Both the position numbers and the translations under genes were made by a program. Below are positions 33,800-46,377 of a stretch of DNA of 64,000 nt, piece after piece (within the stretch, counting starts at the first letter, position 1; each line of letters begins with the position of its first letter). Source of the stretch: Poa pratensis (lineage: Eukaryota; Streptophyta; Magnoliopsida; Poales; Poaceae); NCBI GenBank assembly GCA_947311845.1, contig CAMZMU010000041.1:115851373-115915372 (forward strand). The letters run 5' to 3'. The notes below the pieces were generated by a model. It was not told where the DNA came from and did not search any database. It saw nothing but the letters and a program-made list of their open reading frames with translations.

Positions 33800-35357
33800 T
33801 GATATGTCTCAAACGTATCTATAATTTTTGATTGTTCCATACTTGTTATATATCATTGCCACATGTTTTTTTAATGTTTTATATTATTTTGGCATATTTT
33901 ATGGAACTAACCTATTAACAAGATGCCCAGTGCCAGTTCATGTATTCTGCTGTCTTTTTGTTTTAGAAAAGCTAGTCGGGGAAGTTTCTCCGAATCGCCT
34001 GAAAATTTACGGTAATTATTTTTACATGGAAACAACGATTGCGCTAGGAGGGGAGCTGCAGGGGGCCACAGCCCCCAGACACCACCCAGCCGCGGCTGGA
34101 GCCCACCTGGGCACCTCGGGTGCCCTCCTGAGTTGCCCTTTCGTCTATAAATTGCCTTCGTGCCAAAAACCCTCGATACCCGATCATATTTTCCTGAAAA
34201 CATCCGAGGCCACCGTCGTCGCCCACCCTAGATCGGGAGGGTTCTGAAGCTCTTCCCGGCACCCTGTCAGGGGGAGATCGTCACCGGAGGCATCTACATC
34301 ACCATGCCTGCCTCCAGAGTGATGCGTGAGTTGTCCACTACGGGACTATGGGTCTATGGCAGTAGCTAGATGGTTGTCTCTCTCTCTTGTACTCCATTGT
34401 TTAGATCTTGTGAGTTGCCTAACATGATCAAGATAATCTATTTGTAATGCTACATGTTGTGTTTGCGGGGATCCGATGAATTATGGAGTCACGACATTAT
34501 TGTTCAGTTTATTTATGCTATGTTTTATTTATGATCTTGGATGCTCTCCGATGCTTGTGGATGCTTTGGCCGAACTAATTGCTAGTGTCTTAGAAAGGGT
34601 ATTATTCTAGATAGTGGGTTCATGCCTCTCTTGTCTGAGCTCGAGTTGACAGAAACGATTAAGATTTGAGATGTGTTGTTGCTACTAGAGGAAAACAACG
34701 GTGTTTATTGATATATGTTGTAACCATTGCTTACATTATGCACCATGCTTATTGCAATTATCTGTTACTTGCAACTTAATAATTTCGGGTGACAGGCTGG
34801 ATAGCGATCCCAGGGTGGATTATTAGTCATAGACGCAGTTGGATAACGGTCTATGTATTTTGTCCAAATGCCCATATTAGATGAAACGGTGAACTTTGTG
34901 TCATGATAGTATTGTCTTGCGCCCATGTTTGTCAATTGTCTCGCTGTAATTTGTTTACCCAACATGTTTATCTTTTGGAGAGACGCCACTAGCGAATTGT
35001 GGACCCCGGTCCTATTTTCCTATATTGTTTACAACTGTTTTCATAGCTTTTCCTAATCATTTGCTCGCTGGTCATTTTTGCTCTCATATTATTTTACACA
35101 CATGCATTTAATTCTTTATGTTCAGCAAGCCGGAGAGATTGACAACATCTCCGTTTCATTGGGGCAAAGTAGTTTGTTCGTGTGTGCGCAGGTCCAAGTC
35201 TACCTCCTAGCACCAGACGAGGGAGACACCTTTCCGAAGCCTTCTCCAAGTCCTACTGGTTCGATAACCTTGGTTTTGAAATCAAGGGAAAATTGCTGCT
35301 ACGCTACATCATATCTTCCTCTTGGGGTTCCCAGCGAACGTGTGATACACGCCATCA
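33800..35357 (+). mobile_element. Solo LTR, 1558 bp
   Basis: Starts TGATATGTCTCAAACGTATC and ends CACGCCATCA, flanked by the perfect 5-bp duplication AAGCG (33795-33799 and 35358-35362). No internal region is present, so it is a solo LTR left by recombination between two LTRs. It is related to the LTRs at 36370, 41415 and 46378. Confidence 0.9.
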
Positions 35358-36369
35358 AAGCGGCATCAGAAGAAGAGGTGGCTTGTTGATTCTTATAACT
35401 TCGTTTCATTGGCGTAAAACATTACTTGTTTTTGCATGGAGAGACAGATTGCTAGTTCTTCAGGAAATACTTGTTTCTCCACAAACTTTGCAACTTTGTT
35501 TCATTGACGTAAAACATTGGTTTTACAAGGACTGAAAGATTGTTGGTTTCATTCTGCATTGTTCTTGAGTACAACCAATAACAAGAAGTTGAAACTACAG
35601 CCACATTTTTAAGATTATTGGGTAAACTCAAGTAAGCGTTCACCTGATCATATATTTGTTTAGCACGCCTTTTTTTGGTTGGTCCATCGATGGTCGGTGT
35701 TTTGTTGATGGCTGGGATGTCCTCATCACGTAACCCAGCAAATTGGACTAGTTCCAATAAAACGGACCATCCATGGACAAAAATCCCAAAGTGGAATTTC
35801 TGAATTATTAAAATTACATAGAAAATCAATAGAATTCAAGGAATTTTGACAAGGTCTAAGAAATTCCCTAAAAAAAATATGGGGTGAATTGCAAATAATA
35901 AAAATAATTCAAAGTTTATTATTATTTTAAGAGATTATACCTTGAGGCAAATACTAATGTTTAAAACTAAACTTTTGGATTTATCTTTTATGAACTAGAA
36001 AACATATGAAAAGTATTTTCTTAGAGAAAATCATATGAGGAATGCAATTCTTACTTAAGTAATTATTAAGCTATTTAATCATTTAAAATATCATTGAATT
36101 TATTACTTCTAAATGAATAAATATCCAAAACACATCATTAAATTATTAAAATATTGAATTAAACAAAGAAATTACAATTACTTCTAAATTGAAAAGTCTT
36201 GGGTTTAAAGCTCACCATCGCATTATGTACATAATAGAATGAATTCTGATCTTTAAACATTGGCCTTACTAGACAATGATGCAAATTTTTAGAATCCAGA
36301 CCTCACGAGTCACCTGAAGTTTTAGACTGCATTATCTCGCAGTCTCACGACATGTTCAACCTTGCTCAT
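35358..36369. other. Host DNA between two LTR insertions
   Basis: AT-rich. A minus-strand ORF (35452-35829, 125 residues) contains a KKRRAKQIYDQVNAYL stretch, but no domain was recognised, so I do not call it a gene. Confidence 0.35.
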
Positions 36370-37819
36370 TGTACGTCTCAAACGTATCTATAATTTTTGA
36401 TATTCCATGGTGTTATTATACCAATTGCTACATGTTTTATTTACACTTCATAGCATTTTTATGCATTTTCTGGGACTAACCTATTAACAAGATGCCGAAG
36501 TGCCAGTTCCTGTTTTCTGCTGTTTTTCTCTTTCAGAAAAGCTAGTCGGGAAATATTCTCGGAATTGGACGAAAATCAACGTACATCCCTATTTCACTAG
36601 AAGACTCCATGGGCCAGAAGGACAAGTCCGGGGAGGCACGAGGCCTCCACGCCAGGCCTCGGCGCGGCCTGGAGGGGGCTGGCGCCGAGGGGTCACCTCG
36701 TTGACTCGAGAAACTTCCGGAGCCGCCCTTTCGCCTATTTATTGCCTCCGTCCTGAAAACCCTAAAACAATGGACGATTTCTCCAGAAAAGCTCCGTAGC
36801 GCCGCCGCCACCAAAAACCCTAATTCGGGGGACAGAAGTCTCTGTTCCGCCACCCTGCCGGGACGGGGAAGTGCACCCAGAGCCATCTCCATCGACGCCA
36901 TTGCCTCCATCATCGCCGCTGCTGCCTCCCATGATGGGGGGGAGTAGTTCTTCATCGAGGCTGAGGGCTCTACCGGTAGCTATGTGGTTCATCTCTCTCT
37001 CCCATGGTGTGATCTATATGTGATCATGAGCTTTGTAATCTAGTTGAATCCATAGATGTTACTCTTCATAATCTTATGAATATGCTACTCAAGTGGTTTT
37101 ATTAATGTAAACTCCGGAGTCACCTTTGTCCCACGGTGCGAAGTTGACAGTGTGCGCACCGTGTGTGACTCTTTGGATTAAAGATTATGCGAATACTTGC
37201 CATGAGTTGTTCTTGTGTTGGATGTCTCTATGAAATTGTGGCGTTTGTTTAGTACTATTTTGGGGCGCTCATAGTGACAGCACGGGGTGCCCTAGAGGTG
37301 GAATACAGACTTGAGGCGTGCTTTTATAGCCCTACACAGTGGATTGGTGTTCGTTATCCAACGGAGAATAGTTCGAGTAGCAGAGTGAAGAGGAAGTATT
37401 TATGTATTCAATTATATTATTATTGTTGAGAGTGTCCACTAGTGAAAGTATGATCCCTAGGCCTTATTCTAAGCATTGAAACACCGTTTACAACCAGTTC
37501 TGCTACATGTTTGCTTGCTGCCATTTTTATTTCAGATTGCAATTACCACTTATAATCATCCATATCACTTGTATTTTAATATCTCTTCGCCGAACTAGTG
37601 CACCTATACACCTGACAAGTGTATTGGGTGTGTTGGGGACACAAGAGACTTCTTGTATCTTAATTGCAGGGTTGCTTGAGAGGGATATCTTTGACCTCTA
37701 TCTCCCTGAGTTCGATAACCTTGGGTTATTCACTTAAGGGAAACTTGCTGCTGTTCTACAAACCTCTGCACTTGGAGGCCCAACACTGTCTACAAGAATA
37801 GAAGCGTGCGTAGACATCA
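36370..37819 (+). repeat. 5' LTR of the 6.5-kb element
   Basis: 1450 bp; begins TGTACGTCTCAAACG (one base shorter at its start than the 3' LTR) and ends GTAGACATCA. Confidence 0.9.
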
Positions 37820-37828
37820 AGCTATTTT

Positions 37829-37910
37829 CTGGCGCCGTTGCCGGGGAGGTAAGGTAAAAGGTACTCACATCCTCCGTCTACTAAGCTATTTTCTAGCACT
37901 GTTGCCGGCG
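37829..37910 (+). repeat. Primer-site region with degenerate tandem copy
   Basis: CTATTTTCTGGCGCCGTTGCC at about 37822 recurs as CTATTTTCTAGCACTGTTGCC about 60 bp downstream, so the primer-site neighbourhood is partly duplicated. Confidence 0.6.
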
Positions 37911-37956
37911 TGTGAGTGCTCGAAGCTATCTCCTTTAGATCTGCAGTTATATCTTT

Positions 37957-38565
37957 TTGTTTCTTGTTTTTATTTCACTAGTTAGGCTTAATGGAAAACA
38001 ACAAAAAATTAGAGAGCTCTATGAAATTTATCTTGAGTTAGGACATGATGTGTTTGAAGAGAAAATTAAAAAACCTATGGAAAATTATTTGCATGATGGT
38101 AGCAATGTTATTACTATAAATTCTTTGAACACCATTATTGCTAATGCTATGGAAAAGTCTAAGCTTGGGGAAGCTGGTTTTGATGAATATGATATTTTTA
38201 GTCCCCCAAGTTTTGAGGAGAAAATTTTCTTTGATGATACTTTGCCTCCAATTTATGATGATTATAATGATAGTGGTATTTTGGTGCCACCTACTATGGA
38301 GGATAAAGTTTATTATGATTATACTATGCCTGCAATTTATGATGATTACAATGATGGTTGTGATAGTTTTACTCCCACTATTACTAATAAAATTGATTAT
38401 GCTTATGTGGAGAGTAATGATACTTTTATGCATGTGGATCATGATAAGAATGCTTTATGTGATAGCTATATTGTTAATTTTGTTCATGATGCTACTGAAA
38501 ATTATTATGAGAGAGGAAAATATGGTTGTAGAAATTTTCATGTTACTAAAACACTCTCTTTATGA
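37957..38565 (+). CDS. Repetitive acidic ORF of a non-autonomous retrotransposon
   Basis: 202 codons. The N-terminal third has helical sequence (KIRELYEIYLELGHDVFEEK). The middle has two to three copies of a roughly 24-residue unit of the form PP-x-E-x-K-(I/V)-(F/Y)-(F/Y)-D...P-x-IYDDYND. The C-terminal part contains further Tyr/Asp-rich sequence. There is no similarity to gag, protease or polymerase domains. It is the only sizeable internal ORF of this element and starts about 140 bp inside the 5' LTR border. Function unknown; it may be an RNA-packaging or gag-like accessory protein or a decayed ORF. The start codon is uncertain. Confidence 0.5.
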   Translation: MFLVFISLVRLNGKQQKIRELYEIYLELGHDVFEEKIKKPMENYLHDGSNVITINSLNTIIANAMEKSKLGEAGFDEYDIFSPPSFEEKIFFDDTLPPIYDDYNDSGILVPPTMEDKVYYDYTMPAIYDDYNDGCDSFTPTITNKIDYAYVESNDTFMHVDHDKNALCDSYIVNFVHDATENYYERGKYGCRNFHVTKTLSL

Positions 38566-41414
38566 CGAAGGTTTTGAGCTTTCTCTTGATTTGCTTTTAT
38601 TTGATGGTTACTTTAAACCTACTGGTCATTATGAGAGAGGGAGACATGGCTTCACATATCACAATAATATTAAGTCTCCTCTCTTTATGTTGAAATTTTG
38701 AAGTTGCACTTGTTTTGCCTTCCTATGCTAGTCACTTTGTGCTTCATTGATTTATTTTCTTACAAGATTCCTTTGCATAGGAAGTGGGTTAGACTTAAAT
38801 GTGTTTGGTATTTGCTTTTTATGCTCTCTTATATTCAACTCTTATACATATGAGAGCATCATCAAAATTATCATGCCTAGCTAAAAGGCTTTAAAGAAAA
38901 GCGCTTGTGGGAGACAACCCATGTTATTTTATTTTCTGCAATTTTCTTTTATTGAGTCAAGGAGCTTGTCTACTTCTGTAACAACTCCTTTGTATCTTTT
39001 TTATCGTATTGTTGTGCCAAGAAAAGTCTCTAATGATAAGATGATGCTAGATTTGGATTACTGCGCAGGAACAGATTTCTGTTGTTCACTGTACGAAATT
39101 CCTAAAATCATAGAAAATTGATTTAAATCTGAAATTTTTGTGTGTTCCTGATATATGTACGCATCTTTCGTTAGTTCAACGTTTTTCGATCTGAGCATCG
39201 TAAGTGCCTCGGAAAAATTCGTCTTTGCGGACTGTTCTGATTTAGACAGATTCTGTCTTTTATTTTGCATTCTCTCTTTTACAAGTGTTAAGTGAATTCT
39301 TTTTTGGTGGAAGAGCTTCACATAAGGCTAGTAACAGTAGTTAATGTTTAAAGTAATGGTCATGTTTGTGTCTTTACAAACATGTGAGTTTTTGATTTGA
39401 TGCACTAACCCTCTAATGAGAATTTGTTGAGTTTGGTGTGAAGGAAGTTTTCAAGGGTCAAGAGAGAAGAGTGATATAATAGGATCAAGAAGAGTGAAAA
39501 GCTTAAGCTTGGGGAGGCTCCCATGGATCTCCCCAACATATTTCAAGAAGACTCAAGCGTCTAAGCTTGGGGATGCCGGCATCCCCTTCTTCATCGACAA
39601 AATTATCAGGTCATCTCTAGTGAAACTATATTTTAATTTCTTCACATCATATGTGATGTTCTTGGAGCGTCTGTGTGTTTTTTTGTTTTTTTTTTGTTTT
39701 GTTCTCTGGTCACTACAATGCTTGATCATAGCATTCTTATTTGGGTGAGAGACATGCTCCGCTTTTTCATTGAATACTCCTATTCTTCACTTATATTTGT
39801 TGAGTATTCCATCTAGCGCTATTCAGCTTTTAGCTCTTGATTTCATGTATCTCTTGTTCAGAGCTATTAGTTCTTTTGAAGAAAGTACTCTCTTGCTTCA
39901 CTTATATTTGTTTGGAGAGTTGTTAAATAAGTTGATTGGTGTTTGGTTGGAACAGAAAATGCTATGCATGTGGTAGTGGTATAAAATGCTTACATAAGTC
40001 TTGTAGATCACTGTCTTGAGTAATTTGATACTTGTCAATTGTTTTGACTTACCAAGTAAGTAATGTTTAGACTTGTGCATCATGTAAGTAAAGGCTATTA
40101 GTGAAGAACTACTGTAAAGCTTGTTGATATTTATTTGTATCATTGGTAGTTCCAAAGTCTAGATATTTTCTAGTGAAAGGTTTTGGTTAACAAGGAAGAC
40201 AATGTGGAGTCTTGTAATTTTTCAAGCATGTTTTTTTATATGAGTTCTTGCTGTACCGGTTGACAGTCTGTGTTTGCTTAAATAACCTTGCTAGATTAAA
40301 CTCTGTACTAAGCGGGAATGCTGCTTGTGCATCCAAAACCCTTGAGCCAAAATCCATGCAATCTGTGTCCACCATAACTACCTATTATGTGGTATTCTCC
40401 TGCCACTCCAAGTAAAATTTTCATGTGCTACCTTTAAAATATTCAAAATTGTTACAACTCCTTTTTGTGTCACTGTTTACAAGCTCATGAGGATGTGGTA
40501 GATGGTCTTTATTTCACTTGTTGATCAGACTTTACACCTGACTAGTGGCATATACATCCGCTTATCCAATAATTTTGCAAAAAGAGCTGTCAACGGGGTG
40601 CCCAGTCCCAATTAATTACAACTTTAACCATTAATTATCTTCACATCTTTTTGCCCCTGAGAAATCAGTCAAGCAATGTTCATAAGTGTGTAAACAAAAG
40701 AGAACGAGGGATGATCTACCCGCTGGTAGAAATAACGTCCTTCATGGGAGCCACTCTTGTAAGGTCTGGTTAACTTGTGACTTAAAGTATTGTCTATTTA
40801 CTGATTCGTTGACCACTAACACACACCTCTCAAAATATATTTTTATACTCTCTATATGCTTTCAAAAACTTAAAAAGTTCTAGCACATGATTTAATCCTT
40901 GCTTCCCTCTGCGAAGGGCCTTTCTTTTACTTTATTGTTGAGTCAGTTTTCCTACTTCTTTCTATCTCCACAAGCAAACACTAGTGTCAACTTTGGTACA
41001 ACTGTTGTTATATAATGATATGTTTGACTTATTGCATTACTTTGCCTTGACAATATCCATGAGATAAATAGGTTAAAGTTGAAGCCAGTGCTGAAACTAA
41101 ATCTTCCTTTGTGTTAGTCAAACACTTTCATTTAGAATATATTGCTTTGTGAGCTAACTTTTATGCAAACTCTTATAGCTCCATTGTATCCAAAGTATTA
41201 TTCATGAAAGTTGGCACTTGTATGATTCATTTTGTTTACTCCTTGTTTACTTGTTAGCAAACTATGGACCATTGATTTGGATCACTTCATTCAGTTCAAG
41301 TGCTTTGCATTACTATTTGATCAAGATTATGTTGGTAGCATGTCACTTCAAAAATTATGTTGTTTTTATCGTTTACCTACTCGAGGACGAGCAGGAACTA
41401 AGCTTGGGGATGCT

Positions 41415-42872
41415 TGATACGTCTCAAACGTATCTATAATTTTTGATGTTCCATGCTGTTATTATACCACTTGCTACATGTTTTATTTACACTTCATAGC
41501 ATTTTTATGCATTTTCTGGGACTAACCTATTAACAAGATGCCGAAGTGCCAGTTCCTGTTTTCTGCTGTTTTTCTCTTTCAGAAAAGCTAGTCGTGAAAT
41601 ATTCTCGGAATTGGACGAAAATCAACGTACATCCCTATTTCACCAGAAGACTCCATGGGCCAGAAGGACAAGTCCGGGGGAGGCACGAGGCCTCCACGCC
41701 AGGCCTCGGCGCGGCCTGGAGGGGGCTGGTGCCGAGGGGTCACCTCATTGACTCGAGAACCTTCCGGAGCCGCCCTTTCGCCTATTTATTGCCTCTGTCC
41801 CGAAAACCCTAAAACAATGGACGATTTCTCCAGAAAAGCTCCGTAGCGCCGCCGCCACCAAAAACCCTAATTCGGGGGACATAAGTCTCTGTTCCGGCAC
41901 CCTGTCGGGACGGGGAAGTGCCCCCGGAGCCATCTCCATCGACGCCACCGCCTCCATCATCGCCGTTGCTGCCTCCCACGATGAGGGGGGAAGTAGTTCT
42001 TCATCGAGGCTGAGGGCTCTACCGGTAGCTATGTGGTTCATCTCTCTCTCCCATGGTGTGATCTATATGTGATCATTAGCTTTTTAATCTAGTTGAATCC
42101 ATAGATGTTACTCTTCGTAATCTTATGAATATGCTACTCAAGAGGTTTTATTAATGTAAACTCCAGAGTCACCGTTGTCCCACGGTGCGAAGTTGACAGT
42201 GTGCGCACCGTGTGTGACTCTTTAGATTAAAGATTATGCGAATACTTGCCATGAGTTGTTCTTGTGTTGGATGTCTCTATGAAATTGTGGCGTTTGTTTA
42301 GTACTATTTTTGGGCGCTCATAGTGACAGCGCGGGGTGCCCTAGAGGTGGAATACAGACTTGAGCCGTGCTTTTATAGCCCTACACAGTGGATTGGTGTT
42401 CGTTATCCAACAGGAGAATAGTTCAGAGTATCAGAGTGAAGAGGAAGTATTTATGTATTCAATTATATTATTATTGTTGAGAGTGTCCACTAGTGAAAGT
42501 AAGATCCCTAGGCCTTATTTCCAAGCATTGAAACACCGTTTACAACCAGTTCTGCTACATGTTTGCTTGCTGCCATTTTTATTTCAGATTGCAATTACCA
42601 CTTATAATCGTCCATATCACTTGTATTTTAATATCTCTTAACCGAACTAGTGCACCTATACACCTGACAAGTGTATTGGGTGTGTTGGGGACACAAGAGA
42701 CTTCTTGTATCTTAATAGCAGGGTTGCTTGAGAGGGATATCTTTGACCTCTATCTCCCTGAGTTCGATATACCTTGGGTTATTCACTTAAGGGAAACTTG
42801 CTGCTGTTCTACAAACCTCTGCACTTGGAGACCCAACACTGTCTACAAGAATTGAAGCGTGCGTAGACATCA
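41415..42872 (+). repeat. 3' LTR of the 6.5-kb element
   Basis: 1458 bp; begins TGATACGTCTCAAACG. It differs from the 5' LTR by scattered substitutions and small indels, so the insertion is older than the copia at 7284. Confidence 0.9.
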
Positions 42873-43681
42873 CTCATGTCCATTTTGATTATTTTTATCA
42901 AAATATTGCCATCTATCTACACTAAGTTTTACTGCCACTGTTCAAGATAACTTCCGATATTCTGATAAATCGGCCGATTTATCGCTTCTAGGTGTCTGAC
43001 CGATCCGATAAAGCGGCCGATATGCTGATAAATCAGACGACATGATGAAAAACCGGCCGATTTACCCCTTATCTTGGGTCGACCAATAAGTTCCCGATAA
43101 GCGATATCCCTAAAATTGATTATTGCGTTGAAATAACCGCTACTTTCGTAAAATTGTGAATTTAATATATATGATGGAGCACAATGGAACCGCGTAATGG
43201 TTGATCTGGTGGAGGTTCCATTGTATGGGGAAAGTATTCTTTCAGTGTTAACAAAAAATGTCGGCAGTCATTCTTGCACCGTATAGATAGCGTTACAATC
43301 GGTCCCATTATGGGATGGGCGAGTGAGAAGTATCTTCGTCCGTTCGCATATATTGGGACACCTAAGCTGATGGAGATATGTCGTATAGACAATAATAATT
43401 GTTATTATTTATCTTAAGTTCATAATTACTCTTTCCTAAAACTTCTCATACTAGACAACCCCACTTAAATGTAAATAGGTATCACAAATGTGGTCAATAT
43501 TACGAAGAATAATGAAAGACCATCTATATTGTTGTGCAGTAACTGTCATGGTTATGGAATATACGATTCAAAGGAAAACCCACATGCACGTGTAGAAACA
43601 TAAAACAACTTATAGTTCCATTGTCTCGCATCTAAAACTACCTCATGTGTTGCATGATGATCTCGTTTTCATGATCATGGG
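42873..43681. other. DNA between two retroelements, with CGGCCGAT repeats
   Basis: 42955-43110 contains several copies of GATAAA(T/G)CGGCCGAT(TT) in both orientations, including the palindrome-like GATAAATCGGCCGATTTATC. This could be a subterminal repeat field of a DNA transposon. A 76-codon minus-strand ORF (43162-43392) shows no recognised domain. Confidence 0.45.
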
Positions 43682-44573
43682 TGTCGAGGAATGTTCCCGA
43701 AGGAAACTCTCGTGTAGTGTCGTTCGAACACTCGGGACTGAAACACGCACTCAACGAAGCCCTCGGCGACCTCGGTAAAGAGACACACACACAGCAAGGG
43801 GACACATCAGTTTACCCAGGTTCAGGACACCGTGATGGTGTAATACCCTACTTCCTACTTGTATGGATTGCACTGCTTGGAGAGATTACAGTACAAGTGT
43901 TTGAGCTTGGAGCGGAGTAGGGAATCGATTCGGGGATCCCTCTAAGGCTAGAGTGATGCCCTATTTATAGTGCTCCGGTCCTCTTCCCAAATGTCTTGGC
44001 AGGAAGGGTTACCACATAGCACCAAAGATGGGTACCGGCGTACTGCCCTAGCTCAGATAAAGCCACCATCCATGGCGCAGTCGCAAGGACTTGTCAGTGA
44101 CGTCGTCGATGACTCCCACGGTCGCGTAGCGCCGGTCTGGCCGTCTTGCACCAAAGTGGAAGGTCTCGGGCTCCGCTTTGCTTGCCGTGGATGGTCGGCA
44201 TCCTTTAATCACCAAAGTGGAAAGTTTTGGCCGGCACGCACTACGACGGGGCGCAGGCGCGCGCGTCACTCTGAAGGAGACGCAGTGGCACATGGCCCCC
44301 TGGTGCGGGGTCACGAGTGTGCAGTGTCTTGTCTTGTACCGCACGAGGCCTGGCGGCGATGCTTCCCTCGCGAGGGTGGCCTCGCGAGGCCGTTTCATGG
44401 TTGTTCCGCAGCGTGCTCCCCTAAGGCAGGGCGCCCTAGGAGCATGAGTCTTCATGAGGCCTAACGGAGTGCTCCGTACTCCGTTGACTGTTGACTTGTC
44501 TTGATCTGCGATGCGTGGTCTTCTGGGCCAAAGACATACGGGCCGTGGTACCCTGGTTTCCACTGGTTCAACA
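43682..44573 (-). repeat. 3' LTR of the gypsy-like host element
   Basis: 892 bp with TG...CA ends on the minus strand. The other LTR is outside the window, so no target duplication can be checked. Confidence 0.6.
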
Positions 44574-45013
44574 GTAGCCCCCGGGCCCGTGAAGTGCAAG
44601 CCTCGCGACCGTTGGATGCGAAGCGGCACGGGCACAAAAAGATGCCGGGCCCAGGAGTTGACGTGTGGCGTGATGGTTCTGTGCGTGCGCACCCATGATG
44701 GCCGCGACGCCTCGGTACCTGCCCGGGTTGACATAAAACCCTGGGGGCGCGTGGCGCAGCTGTCCCATCCTCTTCATTGTTTCCACATTCGAGTACTTCG
44801 CCTCCCTCCTCCTTCTCGAGCTCTCCGCACCACTGAGATCTGAACGTGATGTCAGGGAGAGGGATGATCATGAGATGGAGCGTGCGGGAGCGGCCCACGG
44901 GCGATCCCGTGGTTCTTCTCTGTCAAACTCCGAGGGGAAGCGCAGTGCGGGGCTTGATGGGAGCGCCGCCGAAGCTTCTTCCTCTTCCTGGATATGCAAG
45001 GGGCACTGGTTCG

Positions 45014-45742
45014 TGATGTCTACGCACGCTTCTATTCTTGTAGACAGTGTTGGGCCTCCAAGTGCAGAGGTTTGTAGAACAGCAGCAAGTTTTACTTAAG
45101 TCAATCACCCAAGGTTTAGCGAATTCAGGGAGGTAGAGGTCAAAGATATCCCTCTCAAGCAGCCCTGCAATTAAGATACAAGAAGTCTCTTGTGTCCCCA
45201 ACACACCTAATACACTTATCAGATGTATAGGTGCACTAGTTCGGCGAAGAGATATTAAAATACAAGTGATATGGATGATTATAAGTGGTAATTGCAATCT
45301 GAAATAAAAATGGCAGCAAACAAACATGTAGCAGAACTGGTTGTAAACGGTGTTTCAATGCTTAGAAACAAGGCCTAGGGATCTTACTTTCACTAGTGGA
45401 CACTCTCAACAATAATAATATAATTGAATACATAGATATTTTCTCTTCACTATGCTACTCTGAATTATTCTCTCGTTGGATAACGAACACCAATCCACAA
45501 AAAATGTTTTCAGACAGATTTCAGGAAGGTCCCGATTCGACTCCAACAAGGTTTCCTTTGCCCAATTTTGATATTTCCTACACATTAAAGTGTAAAACAA
45601 GAACATTGTGCACTTTGGCAACTATTAGTAGGTTAGTCCAATAAATGTCATAATATGATATAAAGTGTATATAAAACATGTGGCAATTGATATAAAACAT
45701 GCATGGAACATCAAAAATTAAAGATATGTTTGAGACGTATCA
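45014..45742 (-). mobile_element. Recombinant solo LTR, 729 bp
   Basis: Plus-strand ends TGATGTCTACGCACGC and GAGACGTATCA, with flanks GTTCG (45009-45013) and GTTAG (45743-45747), a 4-of-5 duplication. The left half (to about 45500) matches the end of the LTRs at 36370/41415 in reverse. The right half (about 45505-45660) matches the LTR of the element at 57407 (for example CAGACAGATTTCAGGAA). Confidence 0.8.
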
Positions 45743-46377
45743 GTTAGCCATGGATGAGTAAGCTCCTTGCCAACTTTCTCCGATCCTGCTTATCGTGCTT
45801 TGTAGCTGATTCTTCCCCGTTCCCCTAAAGAGCGCGTCTGCCGAAGAGGAAGAAATCTGAAGGAGCAACGACGAACACGGCGCTTCCTCATGGAGCCGGT
45901 CGCCGCTCGGCCACTACCTCATTCTCTCCGTCAGGGGATGCTGCTCGCAGGCGCGAACATGACCCCTCTCGTGCTCCTTCTGCCTCCGTCACCCCCCGCC
46001 GGAAATGCCTGTTGGTGGTGCTCTCCCAATCTCGGCAGGCCCACATGCTCCGGCGGCTACCGGGGGAACTGATGCCCGGGGGACATCTCCTGCCGATCCC
46101 CAGGCTTCGCGTGAGGCGGCTCTGAGGGCGTCTGGTTCCGGGAGCGCTGACCAGGTCAATGACAGCCCTTCCCGAGGCGGGCCTGAAGAGGCCCCTAGCC
46201 TTCATTCCCCAGAGTGGGTCTTGCAGTCGCCTGACAGTAGCTCCGTGTTGCGGGGCTGCGCCGTGCATGTAGCCCAAGGGGTTCATTCCGGTCTTGAGGT
46301 CGAGCTTCACGCTCGGGACGCCTGGGTGGCGGGCGAGCACGCCCGCCTAGCTCAAGCATGGCGCCAATTTGAGGCGG

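Larger units (their letters stand above)
36370..42872 (+). mobile_element. Complete non-autonomous LTR retrotransposon, 6.5 kb
   Basis: LTRs at 36370-37819 and 41415-42872, TG...CA ends, target duplication CTCAT at 36365-36369 and 42873-42877. After the 5' LTR comes a primer-site-like TGGCGCCGTTGCCGGGGA (about 37830). Before the 3' LTR is a purine-rich AAGCTTGGGGATGCT. The internal 3.6 kb has one ORF (37957-38565) and no gag, protease, reverse transcriptase or integrase. It must use proteins of another element. Confidence 0.93.

Noticed and set aside
38138..38701. 187-residue Met/Ile/Leu-rich ORF overlapping 37957-38565
   Set aside because: Alternative frame of the repetitive acidic ORF; hydrophobic bias comes from GAT/TAT repeats.
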